Assembly (NCBI GenBank): GCA_035944555.1
Contig: DASZAY010000005.1
Span: 47,111-111,110, forward strand
Origin: CADCWK01 sp035944555
GTDB lineage: Bacteria > Chloroflexota > Chloroflexia > Thermomicrobiales > UBA6265
DNA: 64,000 bases
Direction of reading: 5' to 3'
Each line of letters opens with the position of its first letter. Within the stretch, counting starts at the first letter, position 1. The notes under the pieces are model-generated. The model had not been told where the DNA came from. It saw only the letters and a program-made list of their open reading frames with translations, and did not search any database. A program made the translations under genes and the position numbers. Shown piece by piece: positions 8,752-17,445 of this stretch.

Positions 8752-9186
8752 GTGTCCGTCACCGTCCCGCACCCGTCAGGATCGCCCGTGTCGGACCTGC
8801 CTCTCGACATTCCATCAGAGCCGACGTTCATGGTCGGCCGGATCTACCGCCGCCGCGACCTCCATGATGCCTTCGGCGGCTCGTATCAGAGCGGCATCAG
8901 TGCGTCTCGCCGGGCCCCGGTTATCTTCATCTTCACGACGGAGACCGGCGAGGCCGGAGAGAGGCATGGCTACCACGACGGCTGGCAGCCCGACGGGACG
9001 TTCCACTACTCGGGCGAGGGCCAGAAGGGTGACATGGCGTTCACCAAGGGCAACCTCGCCATCCGTGCTCATCACGACGGGCAGGCCATTTACCTGATCC
9101 AATGCGCGGACCAAGGCTCCATCATTATTTCCCCGCGCTTCGGCCAGTTCGGAAAAGACTCAACTCACCACCTCAGACGCCCCTGA
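8752..9186 (+). pseudogene. N-terminal fragment of a ScoMcrA-like (SRA-like/HNH) type IV restriction endonuclease
   Basis: Residues from MVGRIYRRRDLHDAFGG through SGISASRRAPVIFIF, YHDGWQPDGTFHYSGEGQ and MAFTKGNLAIRAH match the N-terminal SRA-like domain of ScoMcrA-type HNH endonucleases, which cut modified DNA. After about position 9105 the match fades (a weak FGQF resemblance remains) and the frame ends at 9186 with no HNH domain. A matching HNH tail on the same strand lies at 11.9-12.0 kb, beyond the type II system. Start codons GTG 8752 or GTG 8788 are both possible. It is read as the left half of a split gene. Confidence 0.75.
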
Positions 9187-9214
9187 TACTTGGTGGAAAT
9201 CTGGGGAAGCGGTC

Positions 9215-9688
9215 TCAACTAGTTCGAGATGAAGAGTGATCGAGCAGACGGCGTCGCTCCTCAATGGTTACCTTGATGTCAGCCACGACTTGATCCAAGT
9301 CGGCCTTAACGTCGCTCTCCCAAAAACGTAAGACTATCCAACCAGCCGCATTGAGGGCGGCGTTCACCTCCTCGTCCCGCGCCATGTTCCGCTCGATCTT
9401 GGCCACCCACCACTCGGTGCGATTCGGGTACATGGCGGCCAGATCGGGCAAGCCACGCAGCCGCCAAGCGTTGCCATGCCACATGTCCCCATCGATAAAG
9501 ATGGCCACCTTGAGCCGGGTGAAGGCGATGTCTGGCTTTCCCGTTATCCTATGATGCACTCGATAGCGGTACCCGAGGGCGTGTAGACGTCGTCTGACCG
9601 TAAGCTCAGCCTTGGAGTCCTTATTCCGCACCCGCGCCATCATTCGCGAGGTTACGGCGGGATCACGTTGTCGGTTCGGCGAAGACAT
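9215..9688 (-). CDS. vsr: Very short patch repair endonuclease Vsr
   Basis: Vsr nicks 5' of the T in T:G mismatches that arise when 5-methylcytosine deaminates, and accompanies C5 methyltransferases. The 157-residue product shows TSRMMARVRNKDSKAEL, LHALGYRYRVH, GKPDIAF, KVAIFIDGDMWHG and RNMARDEEVNAAL, the standard Vsr motif series with the catalytic Asp in KPDI and the FxHGxFWHxH-like segment (here FIDGDMWHG). Homology begins at MSSPNRQRDP, so the ATG at 9688 is taken although the frame is open further upstream. It is divergent from the restriction gene with only 14 bases between starts. Confidence 0.93.
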   Translation of the reverse strand: MSSPNRQRDPAVTSRMMARVRNKDSKAELTVRRRLHALGYRYRVHHRITGKPDIAFTRLKVAIFIDGDMWHGNAWRLRGLPDLAAMYPNRTEWWVAKIERNMARDEEVNAALNAAGWIVLRFWESDVKADLDQVVADIKVTIEERRRLLDHSSSRTS

Positions 9689-9702
9689 GGGAGCAGCTCG
9701 AC

Positions 9703-10389
9703 TTGGTAGACGCTGAAAACCCGTACAACCCGCTAGACAAGACCAATCTGGGTCGCAGTGTCTCCGATGCGCTCCTGAGAATGAACTCCCGACCGATGCC
9801 TCGCCCCAAGGCGCCCCGATCCGAGGGGTTTCAAGGGGCTGGCGTCTACGCCATCTATTACCTCGGCACGCACGCCCTGTTCCCGGCCTACGGCCCCGTG
9901 GCGGCCCTGAACACCGAGGGGCAGTTCGCCCAGCCAATCTACGTGGGGAAGGCGGTCCCTCGCGGGTCGAGGAAGGCTGGCATCGGACTTGGAGCGAGCG
10001 TCGGATTCTCCCTGTTTGATCGTCTGCGTGAGCACGCTGAGTCGATCGAGCAGGCGACGAACTTGGATATACGCGACTTCGTCTGCCGCTATCTGGTTGT
10101 CGACGACATCTGGATCCCGTTGGGGGAGTCGCTGCTCATCCGCCAGTCGCGGCCCGTTTGGAACCTCGTGCTTGACGGGTTCGGCAACCACGACCCCGGC
10201 GGCCGCCGTGCCACCCAGCAGCGCTCGCCATGGGACGTCGTGCACCCGGGGCGACCTTGGGCAGAGAAGTTGGCTGGTCACCCGAAGGACGCGAGCACGC
10301 TCATCTCAGAAATAGGGGCGTTTCTCGCCGGCCGGCAGGACGTGGCAATGAGCATCGAAGAGGCATTGGTCAGAGAGGACGAGGCATGA
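9703..10389 (+). CDS. Eco29kI-like GIY-YIG type II restriction endonuclease
   Basis: Restriction endonuclease of the Eco29kI family, in which the GIY-YIG nuclease domain cuts CCGCGG in the founding member. The 228-residue product shows GFQGAGVYAIYYLG (GIY), PIYVGKAVP (YIG), DRLREH (catalytic Arg and His), GESLLI (Glu) and PVWNLVLDGFGNHDPG (Asn), in family order, and a conserved DVVHPGRPWAEK tail. The first available start is a TTG at 9703 preceded by GGGAG; it is kept because the NPLDKTNLG stretch upstream of the first ATG (9781) looks conserved. It is convergent with the methyltransferase. The recognition site is inferred from the family only. Confidence 0.92.
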   Translation: MVDAENPYNPLDKTNLGRSVSDALLRMNSRPMPRPKAPRSEGFQGAGVYAIYYLGTHALFPAYGPVAALNTEGQFAQPIYVGKAVPRGSRKAGIGLGASVGFSLFDRLREHAESIEQATNLDIRDFVCRYLVVDDIWIPLGESLLIRQSRPVWNLVLDGFGNHDPGGRRATQQRSPWDVVHPGRPWAEKLAGHPKDASTLISEIGAFLAGRQDVAMSIEEALVREDEA

Positions 10390-10463
10390 GCAGGTATAGA
10401 CGGGCCAGCGTCGACGGACGAAAAATCACGCTAGCGAGGTCCCATTCGTACTCACGGTGCAAC

Positions 10464-11684
10464 TCAATCGGCTGTAACCATCCGATCCCTACGCTGAAGA
10501 GTGTCGCCAATCCTCCAAGAGAGCGTCTTTCTTAGTTGACGCCCGATTACTTCGGCTAGAGTCACTGGTACCGCGTTTCCGATCTGTCGCATAGCCTCGG
10601 TACGGGAGCCGGCAAAAGCGTAGTCGTCTGGGAACGCTTGGACCCGAGCAGACTCTCGGACCGTAAAGTAGCGCAGCGACCCATCGTCACGTATGAGGAT
10701 GTGCTCACCGCCTGGGTTGCCATGGTCGCCCGCCTTGATCGTCTTGGCAGGAGCATCTAATGAATTACCAGTATGACCGACGTAGACTCGCGCACCTGGA
10801 ATGCCGATGTGGAAGTCATAGCCAGGCGTCGCGACACCGTTCACCGGTTCAGGTAGTCCCGCGATCGCATCCCGTAGCGTCAGCCAGCGCTTGCCGTGAG
10901 GCGCCACAACCATCGATTTGAGTCGGTGAACCGCCGGTTCTAATCGCGGGTTGGGAGCTAGTGGCGTCAGACCATGATCTTCCCAGTATTCGCCGGTTAC
11001 GAACTGATCCCAAAGCAGCCGTTCTCGTGTATGAGTCGGCTCGGGGTACGACCAGTCATCAGCCGTATCGTCGCGGACAGCGACCATGATGACGCGGTAG
11101 CGCGACTGTGGTACGCCATAGTCCGGCGCGTGAAGAGTCCGCTCATGAACGGTATACGTGGCCGACAAATCGATCAGCCGGACGGAGGCCTGATGTGCCT
11201 CGACCCGTGCGTAATGATCTCGCCAATCCTCACCCTCACGCGGCGCGATATGAGGGGTGCGAAGCTGGCTGAGGATGTAGTTGAAGTACGGGCGAAAGCT
11301 TTCCCTTTTGAGCCCACGTACGTTTTCCAGCAGTACCATCTTAGGTCGGAGCGCGCGAATGGCGCGGAACACTTCGGGGAACATGTTGCGGCCATCCTGA
11401 TCGGCTCGATGGCGGCCACCGAGGCTGAACGGCTGGCATGGCGCTCCACCAGCAAGCAAGTCCACGCGGTCAACGAAGGTGTCGTAGTCGAACGCACGGA
11501 CATCGGTCTCGAACACCGGCCAATCCAGGCTCAGGCGCTCTCCGTTGAGGCGTAGCGTGGCGCAGGCATGGCGGTTGTACTCAACTAGACCAAGGTGATT
11601 GAATCCGGATCGGTGCAGACCGAGCGAAAGACCGCCACAGCCGGCGAACAAATCCATTGAAGTCACGGTCTCAGTCATATTCAC
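10464..11684 (-). CDS. C5 cytosine-specific DNA methyltransferase (partner of the Eco29kI-like enzyme)
   Basis: A 406-residue m5C methyltransferase with all key motifs: I DLFAGCGGLSLGLH, IV GGAPCQPFSLGGRH (catalytic Cys), VI VLLENVRGL, VIII QSRYRVIMVAV, IX TVRESARVQAFPDDY and X RQIGNAVPVTLA. It should protect the host from the convergent restriction enzyme; Vsr follows beyond that gene. The start is a GTG at 11684 or an ATG two codons later; neither has a clear ribosome site. The gene and its upstream region are visibly less GC-rich than the rest of the window, a sign of transfer. Confidence 0.95.
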   Translation of the reverse strand: MNMTETVTSMDLFAGCGGLSLGLHRSGFNHLGLVEYNRHACATLRLNGERLSLDWPVFETDVRAFDYDTFVDRVDLLAGGAPCQPFSLGGRHRADQDGRNMFPEVFRAIRALRPKMVLLENVRGLKRESFRPYFNYILSQLRTPHIAPREGEDWRDHYARVEAHQASVRLIDLSATYTVHERTLHAPDYGVPQSRYRVIMVAVRDDTADDWSYPEPTHTRERLLWDQFVTGEYWEDHGLTPLAPNPRLEPAVHRLKSMVVAPHGKRWLTLRDAIAGLPEPVNGVATPGYDFHIGIPGARVYVGHTGNSLDAPAKTIKAGDHGNPGGEHILIRDDGSLRYFTVRESARVQAFPDDYAFAGSRTEAMRQIGNAVPVTLAEVIGRQLRKTLSWRIGDTLQRRDRMVTAD

Positions 11685-11877
11685 CGCTGTTCGCCCCCAG
11701 TCAGAACACTCGTCCTATACGTACAATCCCGTTGAGGTTAGAGTATCAGCCTTTAGTCCGAGATCAAATCCCGTGAACTACGGAAAACAATGAGCCCGGT
11801 GTTTGCAGTCGGTCATCGTCCGAGCTCCCCAATACTGTCGATGACCTGGATCATAGTTGTATTGCTTGTCACGTGAC

Positions 11878-12035
11878 GCCTCGGACGGCGCTGGCCATCC
11901 AAGGGATTGTCCTGCGTCGGGCGGGTGATCGCACTCTGCCCTAACTGCCACCGCCGGGTCCACCACGGCGAGGACGGACCGGAATACGACGAGGCGCTCC
12001 GCGAGACGCTCGCCGGGATCGCCCGGCGGCGCTGA
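11878..12035 (+). pseudogene. C-terminal HNH fragment of the split ScoMcrA-like restriction endonuclease
   Basis: The plus strand encodes VIALCPNCHRRVHHG followed by about 20 residues and a TGA at 12033-12035. This is the end of an HNH nuclease domain (CxxC-H zinc/catalytic part). Immediately upstream, in another frame, ASDGAGHPRD (11878-11907) is the stretch that normally precedes it, so a frameshift of 17 intervening bases separates them. The expected first His and the middle of the protein are missing. The strand and domain type match the N-terminal fragment ending at 9186. Confidence 0.7.
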
Positions 12036-12051
12036 CCCCTGACCTTTCAGG

Positions 12052-12744
12052 CTACGCCACGATCTCGCAGCGGCGGCCACGGGTATCGAACTCCGGCGGG
12101 TCCGGCAGTGAGATCGCCTCACCCGTGGCGAAGCGATGAGCCGACCACGCGACCACGACCGCGTCCAGCAGGTCGTCGGGCGTGGCCGGCCGCGCAGCCG
12201 AGCGGGCGGTCGCACGATCCCACAGCGCGATCCCGAGTTCCCGCTCCAGCGCGGCGCGACGCTCGTCGTACCCGGCCGCGGTGCGCTTGGGATGGGCCAT
12301 CGGCGCGCCAGCCAGCAGCGTAAACGCGACCTCCGGGTGGCACTCGATGACGCGCGACTGCAGCGCTGGGGTGACCAGGCGGTCGACCTCGGCGATCTTC
12401 GGATAGATCGCGTGGGCCTGCCGGCTGATGCCCCGCCCGGTCAGCGTCCGGGCCAGTGCGAGCGTTTCGGCGTAGGTGCCCGTGTCAAGCAGCCTCGGGT
12501 CGGGAGCGGGGAACACGCTGTTCCGGCGGGGTCCGAGCAGCCGGCGTGCGGCCGCGTCCGCCCTGCGCGGGGCCCCTTCGACCAGCCCGATCGGGATGTC
12601 GACGCCGATCGCGATCGCGTCTTCCGTGGCCGCGAGCAGCTCGGCGAACGACCGGTAGACCGCCGTGGTGAGCGTGCCGGCTGCCGCATCCCATGTCACC
12701 GCGACCCAGCCGCCCGGACACCCGTCCACCCCAACGACCTGCAC
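12052..12744 (-). CDS. DUF429 domain protein (predicted RNase H-like nuclease)
   Basis: A 230-residue DUF429 protein, a family predicted to have an RNase H-like fold. It opens with VVGVDGCPGGWVAV and contains AIGVDIPIGLVEG, two acidic strands consistent with metal binding, then SVFPAPDPRL, GRGISRQAHAIYPKI and RVIECHPEVAFTLLAG. Its biological role is not established. The GTG start at 12744 has a GGAGGTG ribosome site. It is convergent with, and directly next to, the HNH remnant. Confidence 0.85.
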   Translation of the reverse strand: MQVVGVDGCPGGWVAVTWDAAAGTLTTAVYRSFAELLAATEDAIAIGVDIPIGLVEGAPRRADAAARRLLGPRRNSVFPAPDPRLLDTGTYAETLALARTLTGRGISRQAHAIYPKIAEVDRLVTPALQSRVIECHPEVAFTLLAGAPMAHPKRTAAGYDERRAALERELGIALWDRATARSAARPATPDDLLDAVVVAWSAHRFATGEAISLPDPPEFDTRGRRCEIVA

Positions 12745-12924
12745 TGCCCACCTCCCCGATCCTGCCCACCTCCACGGCGGGCGATCAGCGTGATCGTATC
12801 CCGTCGCGGAATGCAGGACCGGAACACGTCCACCGGGAACTATCCGGGGCCGAGTGGCGTTCTCTCTCTGGCGACCGATGTTCGGCGCTGCATCTGGAAC
12901 AGGACTAAGAGGATCGACGACACC

Positions 12925-13800
12925 ATGGATACGGAGCAGACGATGACCCGGAACCTCGAAACCGTGACCTGCTATCAGCCCCAGCGCTCGCGGATGGCCG
13001 CGCGCGTCATCGCCCCGGTTGCCGGGCTGGCGATGCTCGCGTTGGTGGCGGCGCCGGCGACCAACGCCGAAGCGTCCTCTGCCATGAGCTTCTACGCGGC
13101 CCCGGCCGCCGGCCTGGACCCGGAACTCGACACCGACAGCGATGGCCTGACCGACGTCCTAGAGCTCGAGATCGGCACGGACATCTACGATCAGGACAGC
13201 GACACCGACCTCGTCCTCGACGGGGAAGAGGTCAACGAGTACGGCACCAACCCGCTCGCGGCCGACTCCGATGAGGACGGCTGGGGCGACGGCGACGAGA
13301 TCAATGGCGGCACCGACCCCAACGATCCGGAGGACAACCCCGGCACTGACATCACCCTCGACGGCGACCAGGACGGACTGATGGACGAGCGGGAGCTCGA
13401 GATCGGGACGGACCCGGAGGTCTTTGACACCGACGGTGACGGACTGGGCGACGGGGCGGAGCTTGACGGCTGGCTGACCGACCCGCTCAAGGCCGATACC
13501 GATGGTGACGGCTTCGACGACGGCGAGGAACTGCTCGTCTACGGGACCGACCCGCGCGACGCGGATGACTTCCCCAGCGATTCCGCCGAGCCGAGCGCTC
13601 AGCCGAGCAGTGAGCCCACCAGCCAGCCCAGCACCAGCGCCAAGCCGAACACCGGCGGGCAGCAGGGTCCTGTGGCCGGCCTGCCGAGCACCGGCACCGG
13701 TGACGCGGCGACGACGGGCACGACGGGGCTCATGGCCCTGATCGCCGGCTCCCTGGCCGCCGCCGGGGCTGCCTTCGGCCTGCGCCGCCGGACGGCCTAA
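12925..13800 (+). CDS. Secreted thrombospondin type 3 calcium-binding protein with LPxTG anchor
   Basis: A 291-residue surface protein. A signal peptide (RMAARVIAPVAGLAMLALVAAPATNAEAS, written in two parts: basic start, then hydrophobic core around residues 22-40) precedes Asp-rich TSP3-like repeats such as DTDSDGLTD, DSDEDGWGD, DGDQDGLMD, DTDGDGLGD and DTDGDGFDD, which bind calcium. A Ser/Pro/Thr-rich stalk leads to LPSTGTG, a hydrophobic helix and an RRRTA tail, a sortase-sorting signal. No sortase gene is in the window. The ATG at 12925 is chosen because the upstream open frame has no homology and AGAGGA lies upstream. Confidence 0.82.
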   Translation: MDTEQTMTRNLETVTCYQPQRSRMAARVIAPVAGLAMLALVAAPATNAEASSAMSFYAAPAAGLDPELDTDSDGLTDVLELEIGTDIYDQDSDTDLVLDGEEVNEYGTNPLAADSDEDGWGDGDEINGGTDPNDPEDNPGTDITLDGDQDGLMDERELEIGTDPEVFDTDGDGLGDGAELDGWLTDPLKADTDGDGFDDGEELLVYGTDPRDADDFPSDSAEPSAQPSSEPTSQPSTSAKPNTGGQQGPVAGLPSTGTGDAATTGTTGLMALIAGSLAAAGAAFGLRRRTA

Positions 13801-13822
13801 TCCATCACACGCCCCTGCACTC

Positions 13823-13865
13823 CCACCCCCGCCGGGATCATCCCGGCGGGGGTGGTCCGTTTTCG
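13823..13865 (+). terminator. Rho-independent terminator
   Basis: A perfect 15-bp stem (13823-13837 with 13841-13855) closes on a 3-base loop and is followed shortly by CCGTTTT. It lies 22 bases after the LPxTG protein gene. Confidence 0.85.
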
Positions 13866-13919
13866 CGCCATACCGTGCGACCATGCCGACGTCCTGTCGC
13901 CACGACGCTGGAGGGCGCG

Positions 13920-14735
13920 ATGTCCCTACTGATCTGGAACGAATCCACCCGCGACGAGATCCGCGCCGTGATCGCGGATGCCGTCGTCGTGCTGCCAACC
14001 GGCGCGACCGAGCAGCACGGTCCCCACCTCGTCACCGGCCATGACACGTTCGCGGTAGGGGAGATCGCCCGCCGGGCCGCCGCCCGCGCCGCGGAACGGA
14101 CGGACGTCATCCTGGCGCCTGCCCTCCCCTTCGGCTCATCCGATCACCACCTGCCGTTCGGCGGCACGCTATCGCTGGCCACGGAGACGTATGGGCAGGT
14201 CATCCGTGACCTGGTCCGCTCGATGATCGCCGGTGGGGCGCGGCGCGTGTTCCTGCTCAACGGCCACGGCGGCAATCGCGAACTCAACCAGCTGGTCGCC
14301 CGCGACGTCGCCCGTGAGCAGCCATTGGACAAGCGGGTCGCCATCGCCGCCGCGTCGTACTGGGAAATCGCTGACGCCGCCCTCGCCGCCGCCCCGGAAT
14401 TCGCCAGCGTCCGCCGTCCGGGCCACGCCGGCCTCTTCGAGACGGCGACGATGCTCGCGATGGATCCTCGACAGGTCCGCGAGCCGCGGCCAGTCCGCCC
14501 GACCGACACCTCGGCCGTCCCGGTGATCCCCGGCACGCGGATCGAGATGACCGGGATGTGGCAGCGCCACGATGGCTGGACCGACCACCCCGCGCGCGCG
14601 ACCGCGACGCAGGGCGAGCGGGCGCTGGCGACGATTGTCGACGCCGTAACAGCGGCGCTCATCGACCTCGCCGCCTACCCGCTGGAAAGCAGGCCCGGTG
14701 AGGGTCGTCCGGTCGCATCGCCCGCGTGGGGGTAG
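13920..14735 (+). CDS. Creatininase family amidohydrolase
   Basis: A 271-residue metal-dependent amidohydrolase of the creatininase family (creatininase, MftE-like and formamide hydrolases). Metal-ligand motifs are visible: PTGATEQHGPHL near the N-terminus, GHDTFAVGEIA, FGSSDHHLPFGGTLS, LLNGHGGNRE and PGHAGLFET. The substrate cannot be told from sequence. The start ATG at 13920 has GGAGGG 5 bases upstream. An M20 hydrolase follows closely on the same strand, so the two may be co-transcribed. Confidence 0.88.
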   Translation: MSLLIWNESTRDEIRAVIADAVVVLPTGATEQHGPHLVTGHDTFAVGEIARRAAARAAERTDVILAPALPFGSSDHHLPFGGTLSLATETYGQVIRDLVRSMIAGGARRVFLLNGHGGNRELNQLVARDVAREQPLDKRVAIAAASYWEIADAALAAAPEFASVRRPGHAGLFETATMLAMDPRQVREPRPVRPTDTSAVPVIPGTRIEMTGMWQRHDGWTDHPARATATQGERALATIVDAVTAALIDLAAYPLESRPGEGRPVASPAWG

Positions 14736-14801
14736 GATGCCGACAGCGTGATTCCTGCCCGTCGCTTCCCCTCGCCCGCCATGCGAAAGGCTTTTATCCA
14801 G

Positions 14802-16073
14802 ATGTCCACCGATGCCCGCGCCGACGCGATCGCCCGCCTGGAAGCCGCCATCGATGAGCGCCGCGACGAGCTGATCACGCTCGTCGCAGACCTGGTCCGG
14901 TTCCGGAGCGAGCTGGGCGAGGAAGCGCCGATCCAGCGCTTCGTCCACGATTACCTCGCGGACAGTGGCCTGCCGGCGGAGGCGTGGGATGTACCCGAGA
15001 AGACGACGTCATTGCCCAATGGTGGCGACAGCGGCGTGCCGTTCGCCGGGCGCCCCAATGTCTCCGCGCGGCGGTCGGGCTCCGGCGGCGGGCGCTCGCT
15101 GATCCTGAACGGGCACGTCGACGTGGTCAGCCCTGAGCCGGTGGCGGCCTGGAGCCACGACCCGTGGGGCGCCGAGATCGTCGGCGACCTGATGTATGGC
15201 CGTGGCGCCTTCGACATGAAGAGCGGCGTGGCGATGAACCTTTTTCTGCCGCGCCTGTTCCGCGATCTCGACATTCCCCTGGCCGGTGACCTGATCATCC
15301 ATAGCGTGATCGAGGAGGAGTGCACCGGCAACGGCACGCTGGCCGCCTCGCTGCGGGACCAGGCCGACGCCGCGATCGTGACCGAGCCGGAGGGCGGCAT
15401 GTTCACGCAGGCCCACGTCGGCGTGCTCTGGTTCCGGGTAGCGATCACTGGACGGTCGTGGCACGCGCTGGCCGCCTGGCGCGGGGTGAACGCGATCAGC
15501 AAGGCGGTCCCGATCATCCAGGCCCTGGAGCGGCTGGACGCCGAGCGCAACCAGGAGCAGCACCCGCTGTTCGCCGGGATCGAGCACCCGATCAACCTGA
15601 ACATCGGCGTGATCCGCGGCGGTGACTGGCCGAGCACGGTTCCTGGCGCCTGCGAACTCCACTGCCGGTTGAGCTTCTACCCCGGCCAACCGGTCGAAGA
15701 GGTCCGCGCGGCGATCGAGCGGACGGTCGCCGAGGCCGCCGCCGGGGATCCGTGGCTCCGTGATCACCCGCCGTTCGTGAGCTACGACGGCTTCCAGAGC
15801 AGCGGCTCGGTGGTCGACATGGAGGCGCCATCGGTCCGGCTGCTGGGCGAGCACCACCGCCGCGTGACCGGACACACGATGCGGCCCAAGGTCGGCACCG
15901 GGATCAACGACATGCGGTACTACAACTTCCGCGGTATCCCGGCCGGCTGCTACGGCGCGGCCGGCGGCAACGCCCACGCCGCCGACGAGTTCCTCGACCT
16001 GACCTCGATGGCCCCGGCGACCAAGGCGCTGGCCGGCTTCATCGTCGACTGGTGCGGCCTGGCGCCGGATTGA
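14802..16073 (+). CDS. M20 family metallopeptidase (ArgE/DapE-like deacylase)
   Basis: A 423-residue two-zinc amidohydrolase of the ArgE/DapE/CPG2 family. The motifs LILNGHVDVVSPEP, MYGRGAFDMKSGVAMN, VIEEECTGNGTLA, VTEPEGG and the late NAHAADEFLDL supply the expected His, Asp, Glu-Glu and His ligands. The dimerisation insert lies between them. The ATG at 14802 is chosen (GAAAGG upstream); GTG 14748 and ATG 14781 are alternatives. It follows the creatininase gene by about 66 bases and likely takes part in the same amide- or amino-acid-derivative breakdown; the substrate is unknown. Confidence 0.88.
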   Translation: MSTDARADAIARLEAAIDERRDELITLVADLVRFRSELGEEAPIQRFVHDYLADSGLPAEAWDVPEKTTSLPNGGDSGVPFAGRPNVSARRSGSGGGRSLILNGHVDVVSPEPVAAWSHDPWGAEIVGDLMYGRGAFDMKSGVAMNLFLPRLFRDLDIPLAGDLIIHSVIEEECTGNGTLAASLRDQADAAIVTEPEGGMFTQAHVGVLWFRVAITGRSWHALAAWRGVNAISKAVPIIQALERLDAERNQEQHPLFAGIEHPINLNIGVIRGGDWPSTVPGACELHCRLSFYPGQPVEEVRAAIERTVAEAAAGDPWLRDHPPFVSYDGFQSSGSVVDMEAPSVRLLGEHHRRVTGHTMRPKVGTGINDMRYYNFRGIPAGCYGAAGGNAHAADEFLDLTSMAPATKALAGFIVDWCGLAPD

Positions 16074-16179
16074 CCCCCGGATAGGCGAGACGCTCCTCGC
16101 GTCGGAAAGCAGATCGGGCGGCTCTACCCGGCGCGTCGTCGGTATTTCGGCCTGGCACGTCGGCCTCATCCCGCCCTGT

Positions 16180-17157
16180 TCAGGGCTGCGGCTGCACCCG
16201 GGTCAGGGCCGGGACGACGTGCTGGCCGAAGACTTCGATGAACTCGGGCTGGTTCAGTCCGACGTTGTGCAGGTAGAAGTGCTCGACGCCAAGCTCGATA
16301 TCCTCCCGCATCCACTGGAGATGGCGCGCGGGATCGGACGAGATCCGGACAAACTGGTCCATGTGGTCAGGCCGGACGAACTGCGCGGCTTCCTCGAACA
16401 GGATCGGGTGATGCAGCTCCTGCTGGACGGCCGGCGACGCGGTGGTGAATCGCCAGTTGTTGAAGGCGTTGGTCCGGGCCTCATCGTCGGTGTCAGCCCA
16501 CGAGAGATGGACCTGCAACGCGATCGGCTTGCCCGTGCCGCCGCCCGCCCGGAATGCGTCGAAGATCCCGCGCAGCTTCTCGGGTGGCGCGTTCACGGTG
16601 ATCAGCCCGTCGGCCCAGCTGCCGACCCAGGCAGCCGTCTCGGGAGTCAGCGCGGTGCCGAAGATCATCGGTGCCCGCTCGGGCCGGGTCCAGAGCTGGG
16701 CCTCGTGCACGGTCACGTGCCCGTGGTGGGTAACGGCCTCGCCGGCCCAGAGCCGTCGCATGATCTGCGCGCACTCCAGCAACCGCTCCTGCCGCTCCGC
16801 CTTGGGCGGCCATGGTCGCCCGGTGATGTGCTCATTCAGCGCCTGTCCGGTGCCCAGCGCCACCCAGAAACGATCCGGAAACATGCTGGCCAGCGTCGCC
16901 GCCGCCTGGGCGATGATCGCCGGGTGGTAGCGGTCGCCCGGCGCGTTGACGACGCCGAATGGCAACGAGGTCGCCTGGAGCGCCGCGCCCAGCCACGACC
17001 AGGCAAAACCCGACTCCCCCTGACTCTCGCTCCACGGCGCGAAGTGATCGGAGCACATTGCCGCGGTGAACCCGGCCTGCTCCGCCGCCACGGCGTACCG
17101 CAGGAGATCGCCGGGAGTGAACTGCTCGTGAGACGCGTGATAGCCGACGGTTACCAT
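16180..17157 (-). CDS. LLM class flavin-dependent oxidoreductase
   Basis: A 325-residue luciferase-like (LLM) TIM-barrel oxidoreductase: MVTVGYHASHEQFTPGDLL, AAMCSDHFAPWSESQG, GFAWSWLGAALQAT, APGDRYHPAIIAQAAATL, FWVALGTGQALNEHITG and WAGEAVTHHG. The pattern resembles F420-dependent glucose-6-phosphate dehydrogenase relatives and a sister group thought to use flavin instead, so the cofactor is uncertain. The ATG at 17157 has GAGAGGA upstream. It is convergent with the M20 gene. Confidence 0.88.
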   Translation of the reverse strand: MVTVGYHASHEQFTPGDLLRYAVAAEQAGFTAAMCSDHFAPWSESQGESGFAWSWLGAALQATSLPFGVVNAPGDRYHPAIIAQAAATLASMFPDRFWVALGTGQALNEHITGRPWPPKAERQERLLECAQIMRRLWAGEAVTHHGHVTVHEAQLWTRPERAPMIFGTALTPETAAWVGSWADGLITVNAPPEKLRGIFDAFRAGGGTGKPIALQVHLSWADTDDEARTNAFNNWRFTTASPAVQQELHHPILFEEAAQFVRPDHMDQFVRISSDPARHLQWMREDIELGVEHFYLHNVGLNQPEFIEVFGQHVVPALTRVQPQP

Positions 17158-17445
17158 GAAGTCCTCTCTGACCGGTCAGGTGTGATGTTCTGGCCGGAGC
17201 GCCGATCCCGAGACGGCTGACCAGGATGGTCGAGTCTCGTCCATGCGTGCGCAGGAACCTCGCCAGCCGGGATTTTTCCGGTTGCGATCCTCGCTGCAAC
17301 CGAACAAGAGGATGCTGATCAGCCTCGCTCGTGACCGTACCGGCGGGGTTCCAGCGGAATATGGTCCCAACCGACACCGCTGCTCCATGACCACGTCCCT
17401 TGCCAGCGTCATCGCCGGCCGGGAGCGATCGACAGGAAGCCAGAC

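Noticed and set aside
10386..10535. A small ORF overlapping the restriction gene stop codon (ATGA)
   Set aside because: It has no ribosome site of its own or similarity and runs antisense into the methyltransferase gene.
9100..12040. Transposon or integrase-driven insertion of the restriction module
   Set aside because: No transposase, integrase, terminal inverted repeats or convincing target-site duplication was seen at either edge, so the mechanism of entry is left open.
12136..12924. A long upstream extension of the TSP3 protein frame
   Set aside because: It is antisense to the DUF429 gene, has no homology-like sequence, and a proper signal peptide begins after ATG 12925.
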